Source: Loktanella sp. SALINAS62 (GTDB taxonomy: Bacteria > Pseudomonadota > Alphaproteobacteria > Rhodobacterales > Rhodobacteraceae). Taken from it: 64,000 bases of DNA. The stretch is from NCBI RefSeq assembly GCF_018263905.1, contig NZ_JAAFZU010000001.1, forward strand, positions 48,157 through 112,156, in the 5' to 3' direction. Numbering within the stretch: position 1 is the stretch's first letter; each line of letters starts with the position of its first letter. This document shows, piece by piece, positions 1 to 6,809 of this stretch. The position numbers and the translations under genes were made by a program. A model generated the notes under the pieces. It made no database searches and was not told where the DNA came from. It worked only from the letters and a program-made list of their open reading frames with translations.

Positions 1-329
1 TCGTAGCTGCGGTTCACCTCGTCGGGGTAGTCGCCTTTTTCGGTGAACGGCACATAGCCACGGTGGTTCGGGCTGTCGCCGATATAATATCGCCGCTTTT
101 CACTATCGGGCCGGGCAAAGAACCGTTCTGCCGCAGCGTAGGTGCGTTCGATGATGGCCAGGTCAATTCCGTGATCACGGATGCGAAAGAACCCGTATTC
201 ACGTGCAGCACGTCCCATCTGATCGGCAACAGCGCGCACGCGCGCAGGATCACCCGACCAAAGATCAGCGACGCTGACCAGTGGCAGGCCCGGTGTCGCA
301 AGCGCGTGTTCTTTCAGTGTCGCAGTCAT
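1..329 (-). CDS. 2-oxoglutarate/Fe(II)-dependent dioxygenase, isopenicillin N synthase family (N-terminal part)
   Basis: The gene enters from the left edge on the minus strand, and only about 109 codons from an ATG at 329 are visible. The translation shows the N-terminal pattern of non-haem dioxygenases of the isopenicillin N synthase family: an opening 'GLPLVSVADL' strand, then 'AAREYGFFRIRDHGI', then 'AAERFFARPDSEKRRYYI', then the turn 'RGYVPFTEKGD'. The HxD...H iron ligands and the 2-oxoglutarate arginine would lie beyond the edge, so activity and substrate cannot be judged. The upstream gene on the same strand, a histidine kinase, ends 64 bases away, so the two may be co-transcribed. The family call is fairly firm; the substrate is unknown. 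Confidence 0.8.
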   Translation of the reverse strand, partial: MTATLKEHALATPGLPLVSVADLWSGDPARVRAVADQMGRAAREYGFFRIRDHGIDLAIIERTYAAAERFFARPDSEKRRYYIGDSPNHRGYVPFTEKGDYPDEVNRSY

Positions 330-393
330 GATTTCCCCCTATCTGACGCAACGGATCGTCACCCGCTCATGGTTAACAAATCATTTCCACGCA

Positions 394-1743
394 TTATGCC
401 TCTTTGCTGGCGACTGGGAAAAACAGCGTGACGGTCGTGCCATGCGGCGTGTTACGTGACACCGCAACATCACCGCCCGATTGCTTCATGAATCCCGACA
501 CCATCGACAACCCCAGCCCATTGCCGGCACCGACAGGTTTCGTTGTATAAAACGGGTCGAATATCTGTGTGACCTTGGCGTCCGGGATTCCGTCACCTTC
601 GTCTGTGACGCTCAACTTGACGTAGCGCCCCGGCAACAGGTCGCGCCCTGGCCGTCCGCCATCAATATAACCATGACGCGTGTTTTCCGTGGATATCCGG
701 ATTGTACCGCCCTGGGGCATGGCATCATCTGCGTTCGCCAACAGGTTTCGCAACGCCATTTCCGTCCCTGCGGAATCCACATTGACCGACCAGATCCCAT
801 CCATCAGATCCAGCACGACATCGCTGGGTTCCATGCCGCCGCTGGTCGCCAGAACATTGCGCACCAACGCATTCAAGTCAGTGACGACAGGGTCAAGGTG
901 GGTCTTTTGCGAAAACGCCAGCATGTCCCGGATAAGTTTTGCACCCCGCATTGCGGCAGCCTGCGCGTCCTGCACGCATTCATCAAACGCGGCTCCGTCC
1001 GCGCCACCGGCGATAAGTTCAAGGTTCCCTGAAATGACCGTCAGCAGATTGTTGAAATCATGTGCAAATCGCCCTGTCAGCCGTCCAACGGCTTCAAGCT
1101 TGCGCGCGTTGAACAGTTCGGTTTCCAATGCCTTGCGGGCGCTGATCGCGTCGCTCAGGTGCGCATGCGATTGCACCAGTTCCCGGTAGCGGCGATCGGA
1201 TCGGTCCACTTCTGCTAGCAGTTGCAGTTTTGCCGATGTCAGCGCCGCGACGGTCGTCAGAATCTCCAGCTCAGCGTCACCGAACGCGCCGATGTCGTGA
1301 TGTTCGCTGTCGATCACCCCCATGACGCGACCATCCAGCATGAGCGGCACACAGATTTCCGACCGGGCGGGTTCGGTGTCAGGAATGTAGTTTTGGTCTT
1401 TCAGCAGGTCATCGACGATGATCGGTTGCCCGGTCTGCGCAACCTGTCCTGTAATGCCCTGACCAAAGGGAATCCGTAACGGGTTGATAATGACGCGATC
1501 AAACGGGTTCTTGTCCCCCAGCGCCGCAACCTGAATCAGTTCGGTCTGTTCATCGTTGGCTTGATAGATCACGCAGTCGATAAAATTCATCCGACCGACG
1601 ACATTGCGGGCCACATACCAAAACAGGTCTTCGACACTTGGAATTTTAATGACGTCCACGGCAAAGGCGCTGAGCGTGCGAAGTGTCAGCGCCTCGTCCA
1701 TGGGTCGCCGGCCCCTTCTGGAACCGGGCGCATTCTTTTCCAC
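394..1743 (-). CDS. GAF-domain sensor histidine kinase (soluble)
   Basis: Predicted cytoplasmic histidine kinase of about 449 residues. A GAF sensor domain covers roughly residues 35-175. The dimerisation/phosphoacceptor helix has the H-box 'GRFAHDFNNLLTVI' (His near residue 228), typical of HDFNNLL-type kinases. The ATPase domain has an N-box 'LRNLLANADDAMPQGG', G1 'DEGDGIPD' and G2 'GNGLGLSMVSGF'. There is no transmembrane segment and no C-terminal receiver domain, so its response regulator must be encoded elsewhere. I chose the GTG at 1743 because GGAAGG lies eight bases upstream; the ATG at 1701 (435 residues) is the main alternative. The open frame continues upstream to 1932, but that part does not look like GAF-domain protein. 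A perfect FNR-type palindrome lies 196 bases upstream of the start, suggesting oxygen-linked control. The ligand and target are unknown. Confidence 0.88.
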   Translation of the reverse strand: MEKNAPGSRRGRRPMDEALTLRTLSAFAVDVIKIPSVEDLFWYVARNVVGRMNFIDCVIYQANDEQTELIQVAALGDKNPFDRVIINPLRIPFGQGITGQVAQTGQPIIVDDLLKDQNYIPDTEPARSEICVPLMLDGRVMGVIDSEHHDIGAFGDAELEILTTVAALTSAKLQLLAEVDRSDRRYRELVQSHAHLSDAISARKALETELFNARKLEAVGRLTGRFAHDFNNLLTVISGNLELIAGGADGAAFDECVQDAQAAAMRGAKLIRDMLAFSQKTHLDPVVTDLNALVRNVLATSGGMEPSDVVLDLMDGIWSVNVDSAGTEMALRNLLANADDAMPQGGTIRISTENTRHGYIDGGRPGRDLLPGRYVKLSVTDEGDGIPDAKVTQIFDPFYTTKPVGAGNGLGLSMVSGFMKQSGGDVAVSRNTPHGTTVTLFFPVASKEA

Positions 1744-1938
1744 AATCGAACCCTTCCTATCTGGACCCGTGTCATTCTGCGCTGGCACCGACACCGTACA
1801 ACGTGAAAATCCTGCAATGTGCGCCGGACATTTCCCAACGGCAGCTATGACAGTGTTGAACGACCGCCCAGATGATGCAAGACCAAGTCTTGGTTTCAAC
1901 CTTCCCCGAAACATCGCGTTCGAATAGGTCACGATATC

Positions 1939-1952
1939 TTGATTTACATCAA
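1939..1952. promoter_or_regulatory. FNR/FnrL-type binding site
   Basis: The 14 bases TTGATTTACATCAA match the FNR consensus TTGAT-N4-ATCAA without mismatch. They lie upstream of the GAF histidine kinase and outside the integrated element, on the ancestral chromosome side of the left att repeat. The match is direct; use as an operator for the kinase gene is inferred. Confidence 0.6.
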
Positions 1953-2003
1953 CTTTCCTGCGGAAAATTCAGTACGTTTTTTGGGCATCCGACTGGCCCA
2001 ATC

Positions 2004-2018
2004 GTGGTGCCCCCGGCC
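2004..2018. repeat. att direct repeat, distal copy (tRNA-Leu 3' end duplicate)
   Basis: GTGGTGCCCCCGGCC is identical to 6809-6823, where it is the 3' end of tRNA-Leu(TAA) including CCA and one flanking base. Outside the 15 bases the flanks differ completely. It marks the left boundary of the integrated element. Confidence 0.82.
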
Positions 2019-2137
2019 AGCATCTAAGCCCTATATCTTGATGCACCACCGCGACCGCGCACCCCTTGTTTTTAAAGCTTTTAAAGTCACGCGCTGTATC
2101 AAGCCACTTCACAATGCCCCACGGCATACCATATATT

Positions 2138-2164
2138 GAGGGGGACACAGAGGGGGACTGAAAA
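2138..2164 (+). repeat. 27-bp imperfect repeat, left copy (probable integrase arm site and int leader)
   Basis: The unit holds two GGGGGAC-type heptamers (starting GAGGGGGACACAG) and abuts the integrase start codon. A second copy at 6733-6759 matches at 23 of 27 positions in the same orientation. On the excised circle the two copies would flank the att core about 120 and 50 bases away, which is the usual layout of arm-type sites for tyrosine integrases. The G-run may also serve as the integrase ribosome-binding site. Confidence 0.6.
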
Positions 2165-3370
2165 ATGCGCCTTGCGACGAATCGGCTTACCGCATCCGGC
2201 ATCAAGTCCGCCCCTGTCGGCAAACATGCGGACGGCGCGGGCCTGTGGCTGCACAAACGCGACGACGGCGGCGCACAGTGGGTCTTGCGTGTCACAACGC
2301 ACGGGCGGCGTCGAGAGATGGGCCTAGGGGCCTTCCCTGCCGTGTCACTGAAAGCAGCGCGCGAATCGGCAGAGGCTGCGCGGGCCGTCGCGCGGCAGGG
2401 TCTGGACCCAATTAAGGAACGCGAACGCCAGCGGCGGGCGGCGGCGCGCAATATCCACATGCTGTCCGATATCGCGCTGGACGCCTTCGAAAGCCGCAAG
2501 GCCGAACTGAAAGGCGACGGCACGGCAGGCCGCTGGTTCTCACCGCTTGCACTGCACGTCCTGCCAAAGCTGGGCCGCGTTCCGGTCGCTGATATCGACC
2601 AGACGGATATCCGCGACACGCTTGCCCCTATCTGGCACACGAAAGCCGAAACGGCCCGCAAGGCAATGAACCGTCTGGGCATCGTCCTGCGTCACGCGGC
2701 AGCGCTGGGCCTCGATGTGGACTTGCAAGCGACCGACAAGGCCAAGGCCCTATTGGGCAAGCAACGCCATACGGTCACTAACGTCCCCGCGATGAACTGG
2801 CGCGACGTGCCAGCCTTCTATCAATCGTTGGGCGGCAGCATCACCGAACTGGCCCTGCGGTTGCTTATCCTGACAGCGGTGCGGTCCGGCCCGCTGCGCA
2901 TGATGCACGTTGACCAGATCGACGGCGATATCTGGACCATCCCCGCAGCAGCCATGAAAGGCCGTCTGGGGGCCACGTCCGACTTTCGGGTGCCGCTGTC
3001 GGCAGAAGCCCAGCGCGTGATAGCAGAGGCCCGCAAATTCGCCCGTGACGGGTTCCTGTTTCCGGGGGCCAAGCGCGGCGTCATATCCGACATGACCATG
3101 ACGGCGCTGATGGATCGGCGCGGCCTGTCCGAACGTCCCCACGGGTTCCGGTCGTCATTCCGCGACTGGACGGCAGAGGCGACACAGACGCCGCACGACG
3201 TTGCCGAAACCTGTCTGGGCCATACCACGGGCGGCACGGTCGAACGCGCCTACCGCCGTACGGACTTTCTGGAGCAACGGCGGGCGCTGATGGAGCGGTG
3301 GGGACAGCTGAATTGCTACCGAAATAATGAAAACGTGCAAACGCTATCAATATGCAAAATGGGTGATTAA
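2165..3370 (+). CDS. int: Tyrosine recombinase integrase (DUF4102/P4-like family)
   Basis: A site-specific recombinase of 401 residues, expected to integrate and excise the surrounding element at tRNA-Leu. The N-terminal 90 residues match the arm-binding DUF4102 type ('DGAGLWLHKRDDGG', 'MGLGAFPAVSLKAAR'). A core-binding helical region follows, then the catalytic domain. All catalytic residues are recognisable: Arg240 in 'LTAVRSGPLR', Lys265, His326 and Arg329 in 'HGFRSSFRDW', His353 in 'CLGHTTGG', and nucleophile Tyr363 in 'ERAYRRTDF'. The start ATG lies directly behind G-rich repeats. The last ~20 codons are suddenly AT-rich and resemble the next gene, so the original 3' end was probably replaced; this lies after the catalytic Tyr. 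The frame overlaps the next gene by up to 44 bases. Confidence 0.95.
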   Translation: MRLATNRLTASGIKSAPVGKHADGAGLWLHKRDDGGAQWVLRVTTHGRRREMGLGAFPAVSLKAARESAEAARAVARQGLDPIKERERQRRAAARNIHMLSDIALDAFESRKAELKGDGTAGRWFSPLALHVLPKLGRVPVADIDQTDIRDTLAPIWHTKAETARKAMNRLGIVLRHAAALGLDVDLQATDKAKALLGKQRHTVTNVPAMNWRDVPAFYQSLGGSITELALRLLILTAVRSGPLRMMHVDQIDGDIWTIPAAAMKGRLGATSDFRVPLSAEAQRVIAEARKFARDGFLFPGAKRGVISDMTMTALMDRRGLSERPHGFRSSFRDWTAEATQTPHDVAETCLGHTTGGTVERAYRRTDFLEQRRALMERWGQLNCYRNNENVQTLSICKMGD

Positions 3371-4037
3371 TTTGATACGAGCAGAGCTAATTAACGACCC
3401 TGTCACTGGCTGTATTGAACTTCTTGAGGGCATGACGCCCATTGGAACTTCCAATTATTCTGCAATAAAAGGTTTAGTATCGACTAAACTTTTTCTGAAT
3501 AAATTTCGGGGAATAGAATTAGTCGCTGACAACAACACATCAGTAGGGAGCTATATTTCCATATCGGACGAAGCTGCGGAAATTCTCATAGATTACTCAG
3601 AAAAATCAAGGGTAATGACAGAATTTACTACGGTCATTGTCGCCATAAACATATCTGGAGGTCGACCACTACCAAAACAGTTACGCGAATGGGCTTCGAA
3701 AAGAATAGTTTATTGGTTTACTGGCATGAAAAAGCCACCATCAATAAAGTCTTTTCCAAAGGATTTCTACCGTCGATATACCATCTACTTAGCGATACAT
3801 GTAGTTGCAGATATCTACTCTTTACCTATTTCGCGTAACGATGGGTCTCCAGAGCATAGTGCCTGCGATGTTGTTTCAGATGCGCTTGATAAGATGGGGT
3901 TACAGTACTCATATTCGAGACTCCGCGACTGGTGCACACACTCGGATCACAAACTTTTTCGAGATTATTGTAGCGATATGATTGACTTTGTGGCTGAAGG
4001 CGACCCTGACGCACTAAAGACATTCCGGAGCCTGTAG
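3327..4037 (+). CDS. AT-rich accessory gene of unknown function
   Basis: A protein of up to 236 residues that I do not recognise. Three sampled 60-base stretches have 35-38% G+C, against about 60-65% in neighbours, and codon use is AT-rich (ATA, TTA, AGA frequent), showing recent foreign origin. It looks soluble, with no signal peptide, membrane helix, Walker motif or evident nuclease motif. Residues ~110-205 have a charged, patterned look: 'GGRPLPKQLREWASKRI', 'PKDFYRRYTIYLAIHVV', 'HSACDVVSDALDKMGL'. This suggests a helical, possibly DNA-associated or phage-interacting module, but that is only an impression. Starts at 3327 (ATG, inside int), 3363 (GTG) or 3372 (TTG) are possible. In small integrated elements, the slot next to int often holds cargo such as defence genes; no such function can be assigned from sequence alone. 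Confidence 0.72.
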   Translation: MKTCKRYQYAKWVINLIRAELINDPVTGCIELLEGMTPIGTSNYSAIKGLVSTKLFLNKFRGIELVADNNTSVGSYISISDEAAEILIDYSEKSRVMTEFTTVIVAINISGGRPLPKQLREWASKRIVYWFTGMKKPPSIKSFPKDFYRRYTIYLAIHVVADIYSLPISRNDGSPEHSACDVVSDALDKMGLQYSYSRLRDWCTHSDHKLFRDYCSDMIDFVAEGDPDALKTFRSL

Positions 4038-4125
4038 CGTTCGGGGTGTTGAAAACATCATCCCGTTCGCGCAATGAGTTTCGATGGGGTACCTTGGCGC
4101 ATAGAAGTTGACCAAGGAACATACC

Positions 4126-4296
4126 GTGCGATTACTTTCTTTCCCCGATCTACAAGCCAAACTTGGCGGACGAAGCCGCAGCTCGCTTTATCGCGACATC
4201 GCAATAGGGCGATTGCCCCAGCCTATCAAATTTGGATCGCGCCTCTACTGGAACGAAGCCGATATCGACGCGGCAATTCAGAGCATCGCGGGGTAA
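4126..4296 (+). CDS. AlpA-family helix-turn-helix regulator / excisionase-like protein
   Basis: A small DNA-binding protein of 56 residues. Its winged-helix pattern is typical of AlpA/MerR-like excisionase regulators: 'LLSFPDLQAKLGGRSRSS', 'LYRDIAIGRLPQPIKFG', 'SRLYWNEADIDAAI'. AlpA-type proteins typically control integrase expression or act as directionality factors, so it is a good candidate for the excision factor here. I prefer the GTG at 4126 because AAGGAA lies six bases upstream; a TTG at 4108 would add six residues. G+C returns to the host-like level in this gene, in contrast to the preceding AT-rich cargo gene. Confidence 0.85.
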   Translation: MRLLSFPDLQAKLGGRSRSSLYRDIAIGRLPQPIKFGSRLYWNEADIDAAIQSIAG

Positions 4297-4404
4297 GACC
4301 CGCCCCGCTGTGCAGGCGCACGGGCGGGGTCGGGAATAATCCGTGGAAAGATTACCGACACCATACGCCCAGCGCCTTTCGTAAACAATCCGAAAGGACA
4401 TCCA

Positions 4405-4710
4405 ATGGCTAGATGCCAATGGGGCGATGCCCCTTACACTATCGTCAACCCCGATGGGGCCGTTTCATACATCACCGTCAAAGGCCGCGACCGTTGGGCG
4501 CTGGGCTACTTGCGCGATGCAGGCGCGAGGGGATGCACGCCAATCGACAACCCCGCCCCGCGTTGGTCGGCTTACGTGTTCAACCTGCGTGGCATGGGTG
4601 TGCAGATCGACACCATCCACGAACCGCACGGCGGCGATTTTAGCGGATTGCACGGGCGCTATGTCCTGCGGTCGCGCGTCCTGTGCGGACACGTGGTGGC
4701 CGCGCAATGA
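4405..4710 (+). CDS. Winged-helix-type protein of integrative elements
   Basis: A 101-residue protein with a good ribosome-binding site (AAAGGAC before the ATG). The middle part ('GRDRWALGYLRDAGARG', 'CTPIDNPAPRWSAYVFNL', 'RGMGVQIDTI') has the layout of a short winged-helix domain: helices, then 'AP.RWSAYV' and 'V.I.T' strands. Proteins of this kind occur in alphaproteobacterial prophage and genomic-island modules, where they are annotated only as winged-helix proteins (from memory). It opens a chain of four overlapping genes and shares the bases ATGA with the next one. The function is probably DNA binding in replication or regulation of the element. Confidence 0.72.
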   Translation: MARCQWGDAPYTIVNPDGAVSYITVKGRDRWALGYLRDAGARGCTPIDNPAPRWSAYVFNLRGMGVQIDTIHEPHGGDFSGLHGRYVLRSRVLCGHVVAAQ

Positions 4711-4808
4711 CCGCCGCCAGCATCCGCCGCCTGTGCCGCCGCTATGGCCTGACGCCTTCACAAGCCCGCCTTGTCGCGGCCCTGCACTATGGGGGCGAAC
4801 ATGACTGA
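4707..4808 (+). CDS. 33-residue peptide in the overlapping cluster
   Basis: Starts with an ATGA overlap on the preceding stop and ends eight bases into the next gene. The translation is MTAASIRRLCRRYGLTPSQA followed by 13 more residues. It is short and basic, with a helix-turn-like 'YGLTPSQARLVAAL' stretch. There is no separate ribosome-binding site, so expression would depend on coupling. Support comes from its exact fit between two overlapping genes and its host-like composition; homologues could not be checked. Confidence 0.5.
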   Translation: MTAASIRRLCRRYGLTPSQARLVAALHYGGEHD

Positions 4809-4971
4809 CCTTCACACGCGCCTTATCCGGCATAATGGAACGTGGCACATCATGGCCCGCAAGGTCGCACACGGCACCGCACAGGCCGCGTGGATCGACC
4901 TGGGGGGCTGCGGTTGCCCTGTGATTGCCCTGCGACTTTTGGTCGGCACAGCCTGTGGGGACAAACGCTGA
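4801..4971 (+). CDS. 56-residue protein of unknown function in the overlapping cluster
   Basis: Begins at an ATG within the last codons of the preceding small gene, and its stop overlaps the next start (TGATG). The sequence runs 'MTDLHTRLIRHNGTWHIMA' then 'WIDLGGCGCPVIALRLLVG', with no recognised domain. The hydrophobic, glycine- and cysteine-containing stretch near residues 32-50 is too short and mixed to call a membrane helix. Its position in the coupled chain and conserved-looking composition favour a real gene. Confidence 0.5.
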   Translation: MTDLHTRLIRHNGTWHIMARKVAHGTAQAAWIDLGGCGCPVIALRLLVGTACGDKR

Positions 4972-5411
4972 TGGCAGGCAAGCGATACAAATACAACAAA
5001 AGGGGGGTTGGGCGTTTCGTCCAGCTTCCCGAATGGGTGCAGGCGACACAGGCATGGGCCACCCTGCCCCCCGGCCCGCGCGCGCTTTACATCGAATTGA
5101 AACGCCGCTTCAACGGCACGAACAACGGCAGCATCTACCTAAGCCACCGGGACGCGGCTACGGCGCTGGCGGTGCACCGCAACACCGTAGGGCCGTGGTT
5201 TAGAATACTTGAGGAACGCGGGTTCATTTACCTGACCCAAGCCCCCCATCTTGGCCCGTCGGGCATCGGCAAGGCATCGGTCTGGGCCTTGGCAGAGGAA
5301 CCGACACCGGACGGCAAGCCCGCCAGAAAAACATTCATCAAATTCAAAAGCCCCGCACAAAATCCGTGCATGGCCGTCACAGTGAGTGTGACGGATGTTA
5401 ACAAATGTTAA
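4971..5411 (+). CDS. Helix-turn-helix protein, replication-initiator-like, of integrative elements
   Basis: A 146-residue basic protein whose start overlaps the preceding stop (TGATG). The core shows 'FVQLPEWVQATQAWATLPP', 'GPRALYIELKRRFNG', 'IYLSHRDAATALAVHRNTV' and 'GPWFRILEERGFIYL'. This is a winged-helix/HTH module with a typical recognition helix ('AATALAVHRNTVGPWF') and a following wing. Such proteins accompany int/alpA modules in alphaproteobacterial islands and are thought to act in replication or control (from memory). The longer reading frame upstream, to 4842, is ignored because it runs through the previous gene. The protein ends abruptly after 'VTDVNKC', and a longer ancestral tail may have been lost. 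Confidence 0.78.
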   Translation: MAGKRYKYNKRGVGRFVQLPEWVQATQAWATLPPGPRALYIELKRRFNGTNNGSIYLSHRDAATALAVHRNTVGPWFRILEERGFIYLTQAPHLGPSGIGKASVWALAEEPTPDGKPARKTFIKFKSPAQNPCMAVTVSVTDVNKC

Positions 5412-5978
5412 CCTTTGAAGGTGCAACCGTCCTGTATTTTGTGACGCCGCGCCCCGTTTTGTGGAAAGCGGCGGCACAGAAAACAGGACATATCTACATC
5501 AAGCCATAGGCACACGGTTTGACAGAGGTAGCGGGTTCGGTGTCCTGACCATGCATTACGGCATAGGGGGGGATCGAAAGTTGCCCGATATCCCAACGCC
5601 AAACCGTTCATCCCGCACGGCGCGAACGCTAACACAGTTTTTGGCTGGGAATGTGACCGGACACGCGCGCGCGTGCGAGGGGATGAAAACAAACAGTTAG
5701 CAGATCCAGCGACGGCGCGACGGAGTAAAGGCCGAGGGGTCGACAGCCTATCGCAAACCTCACCCTTGTTTCGTTTGCAGCCTGATTTGAATACGAACGC
5801 GGTGCGGGTGCCAAATCATTCTAAGCGAAAATTGAATGGCGCTCGAAGCCGAAGCTGAGGAAACCCTAGGACGGTCTGTAAGGTCACTTTCCCGCCACTA
5901 TGTCGCCCATCTGTTTGAATAACCATAAGTTGTGCTGAGGCAGCTTAGCCGGTTATCAAACCTAAGGAATTCTGAACC
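5412..5978. other. Non-coding stretch of the element
   Basis: No convincing gene is present. The start contains two copies of ATGTTAAC in tandem (5396-5412, overlapping the end of the preceding gene), which also form a GTTAAC-N4-GTTAAC palindrome. Open frames here (for example 5461-5700) lack a ribosome-binding site and have irregular codon use. The last ~100 bases are less GC-rich and presumably hold the promoter of the downstream lipoprotein gene. The segment could hold an origin or decayed coding sequence. Confidence 0.5.
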
Positions 5979-6398
5979 ATGTCCAATCTTTTTTCCGTCG
6001 CGGCTCTCGCGGTTTCGGCCTTAACGCTAGTCGCATGCGCCCAAACCGATATTCAGCCTTTGTCAGCAAGCTCATTCAAAGTCGCAACAACTGCTGCGCC
6101 TGCATGCGGAAGAAGTGGGGCAAGAAAAGTGGCGAACCAAGCGGCGGCGGTCGAGGTAATTAACCGTGGAGGCGACAAGTTCATCATTGTTGGTGACCAG
6201 ACAGGTAGCCGGGTCACTGGCATGGGATACAATCAATATACTGGATTCCAACCTTACAATTCGAACGAACAAGACTTGGTTGTGCAGATGATGGCGCCCG
6301 GCCAACCCGGCTTCGACCAAGCTCTTTCCGCACGGTCATTGTTGGGCAGTGATTGGCAAAACGTAGTCGCTTCCGGCACGCCTGCAACTTGCACGTAG
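5979..6398 (+). CDS. Small predicted lipoprotein carried by the element
   Basis: A 139-residue protein with a signal peptide and lipobox ('AVSALTLVACAQ', cleavage before Cys20), so it should be exported and lipid-anchored. The mature part has a further cysteine pair ('APACGRSGARK' and the C-terminal 'GTPATCT') that could form a disulphide. It includes 'VEVINRGGDKFIIVGDQTGS', where an alternating strand pattern suggests a small beta domain. AAGGAA lies eleven bases before the ATG. It lies inside the att-bounded element without neighbours on either side, so it is probably cargo with its own promoter. I do not recognise the family; a surface role such as exclusion or attachment is speculation. 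Confidence 0.75.
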   Translation: MSNLFSVAALAVSALTLVACAQTDIQPLSASSFKVATTAAPACGRSGARKVANQAAAVEVINRGGDKFIIVGDQTGSRVTGMGYNQYTGFQPYNSNEQDLVVQMMAPGQPGFDQALSARSLLGSDWQNVVASGTPATCT

Positions 6399-6417
6399 TA
6401 AACCCGCTGTATGATTT

Positions 6418-6450
6418 GGCGACGACCCTGCGGCTTGACGGGTTGTCGCC
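6418..6450 (+). terminator. Terminator-like stem-loop after the lipoprotein gene
   Basis: GGCGACGACCC pairs with GGGTTGTCGCC (11 pairs, one G-T) around an 11-base loop, 20 bases after the stop. No T-tract follows, so intrinsic termination is uncertain. Confidence 0.4.
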
Positions 6451-6809
6451 ATGTTGTATCCACCCACCACGGTTGAAAAAAGATTTACCACTAAGCCGAA
6501 ATCCCTGAACTGTGGATGCGGCTTTTTCGGGTCTGGTATCGGTCCCGAACAGATCGGCGGCAGAGTTTCAAACCGCCCCCCGCAAGGCGCTTTAAGGGGC
6601 CGCCCGTTTGCCGCCACCCTTGCCCATCATGCGTTTGCGATGAACTTGAGGCGCAGGCGCTGGGCCCGACGATGAAATGGCTGCGGATGTTCAAATAAAA
6701 TAACCGCAGAAAACGCAGCCACCAAACGCCGCGAGGGGGACGAAAAGGGGGATTGAAAACAACCCAGCTCTATTATGTTATTGATTTCAAGGCATAAAAA
6801 GATTTTAAG
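6451..6809. other. Right end of the element, non-coding
   Basis: No supported gene is present; overlapping open frames on both strands lack start signals. It contains a 7-bp inverted repeat (GGCTGCG at 6679-6685 and CGCAGCC at 6714-6720), the right 27-bp arm-like repeat and then an AT-rich stretch up to the att core. Confidence 0.5.
6733..6759 (+). repeat. 27-bp imperfect repeat, right copy (probable integrase arm site)
   Basis: It starts GAGGGGGACGAAAAG and matches the integrase leader at 2138-2164 in 23 of 27 positions. No gene follows it, so it is not simply a ribosome-binding region. It lies 49 bases from the att core. Confidence 0.6.

Noticed and set aside
4707..4971. Two-gene toxin-antitoxin system
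   Set aside because: The size and overlap suggested it, but neither small protein shows a known toxin or antitoxin pattern, and both are embedded in a longer coupled gene chain.
5405..5509. Possible 34-residue reading frame overlapping the HTH gene end
   Set aside because: Too short, no translation signal and no independent support; it could be a remnant of a longer HTH-protein tail after a frameshift, but that cannot be shown here.
5461..5700. Possible 79-residue gene in the element
   Set aside because: GTG start without ribosome-binding site, no recognisable domain, irregular composition; might be decayed coding sequence, so it is described only within the non-coding segment.
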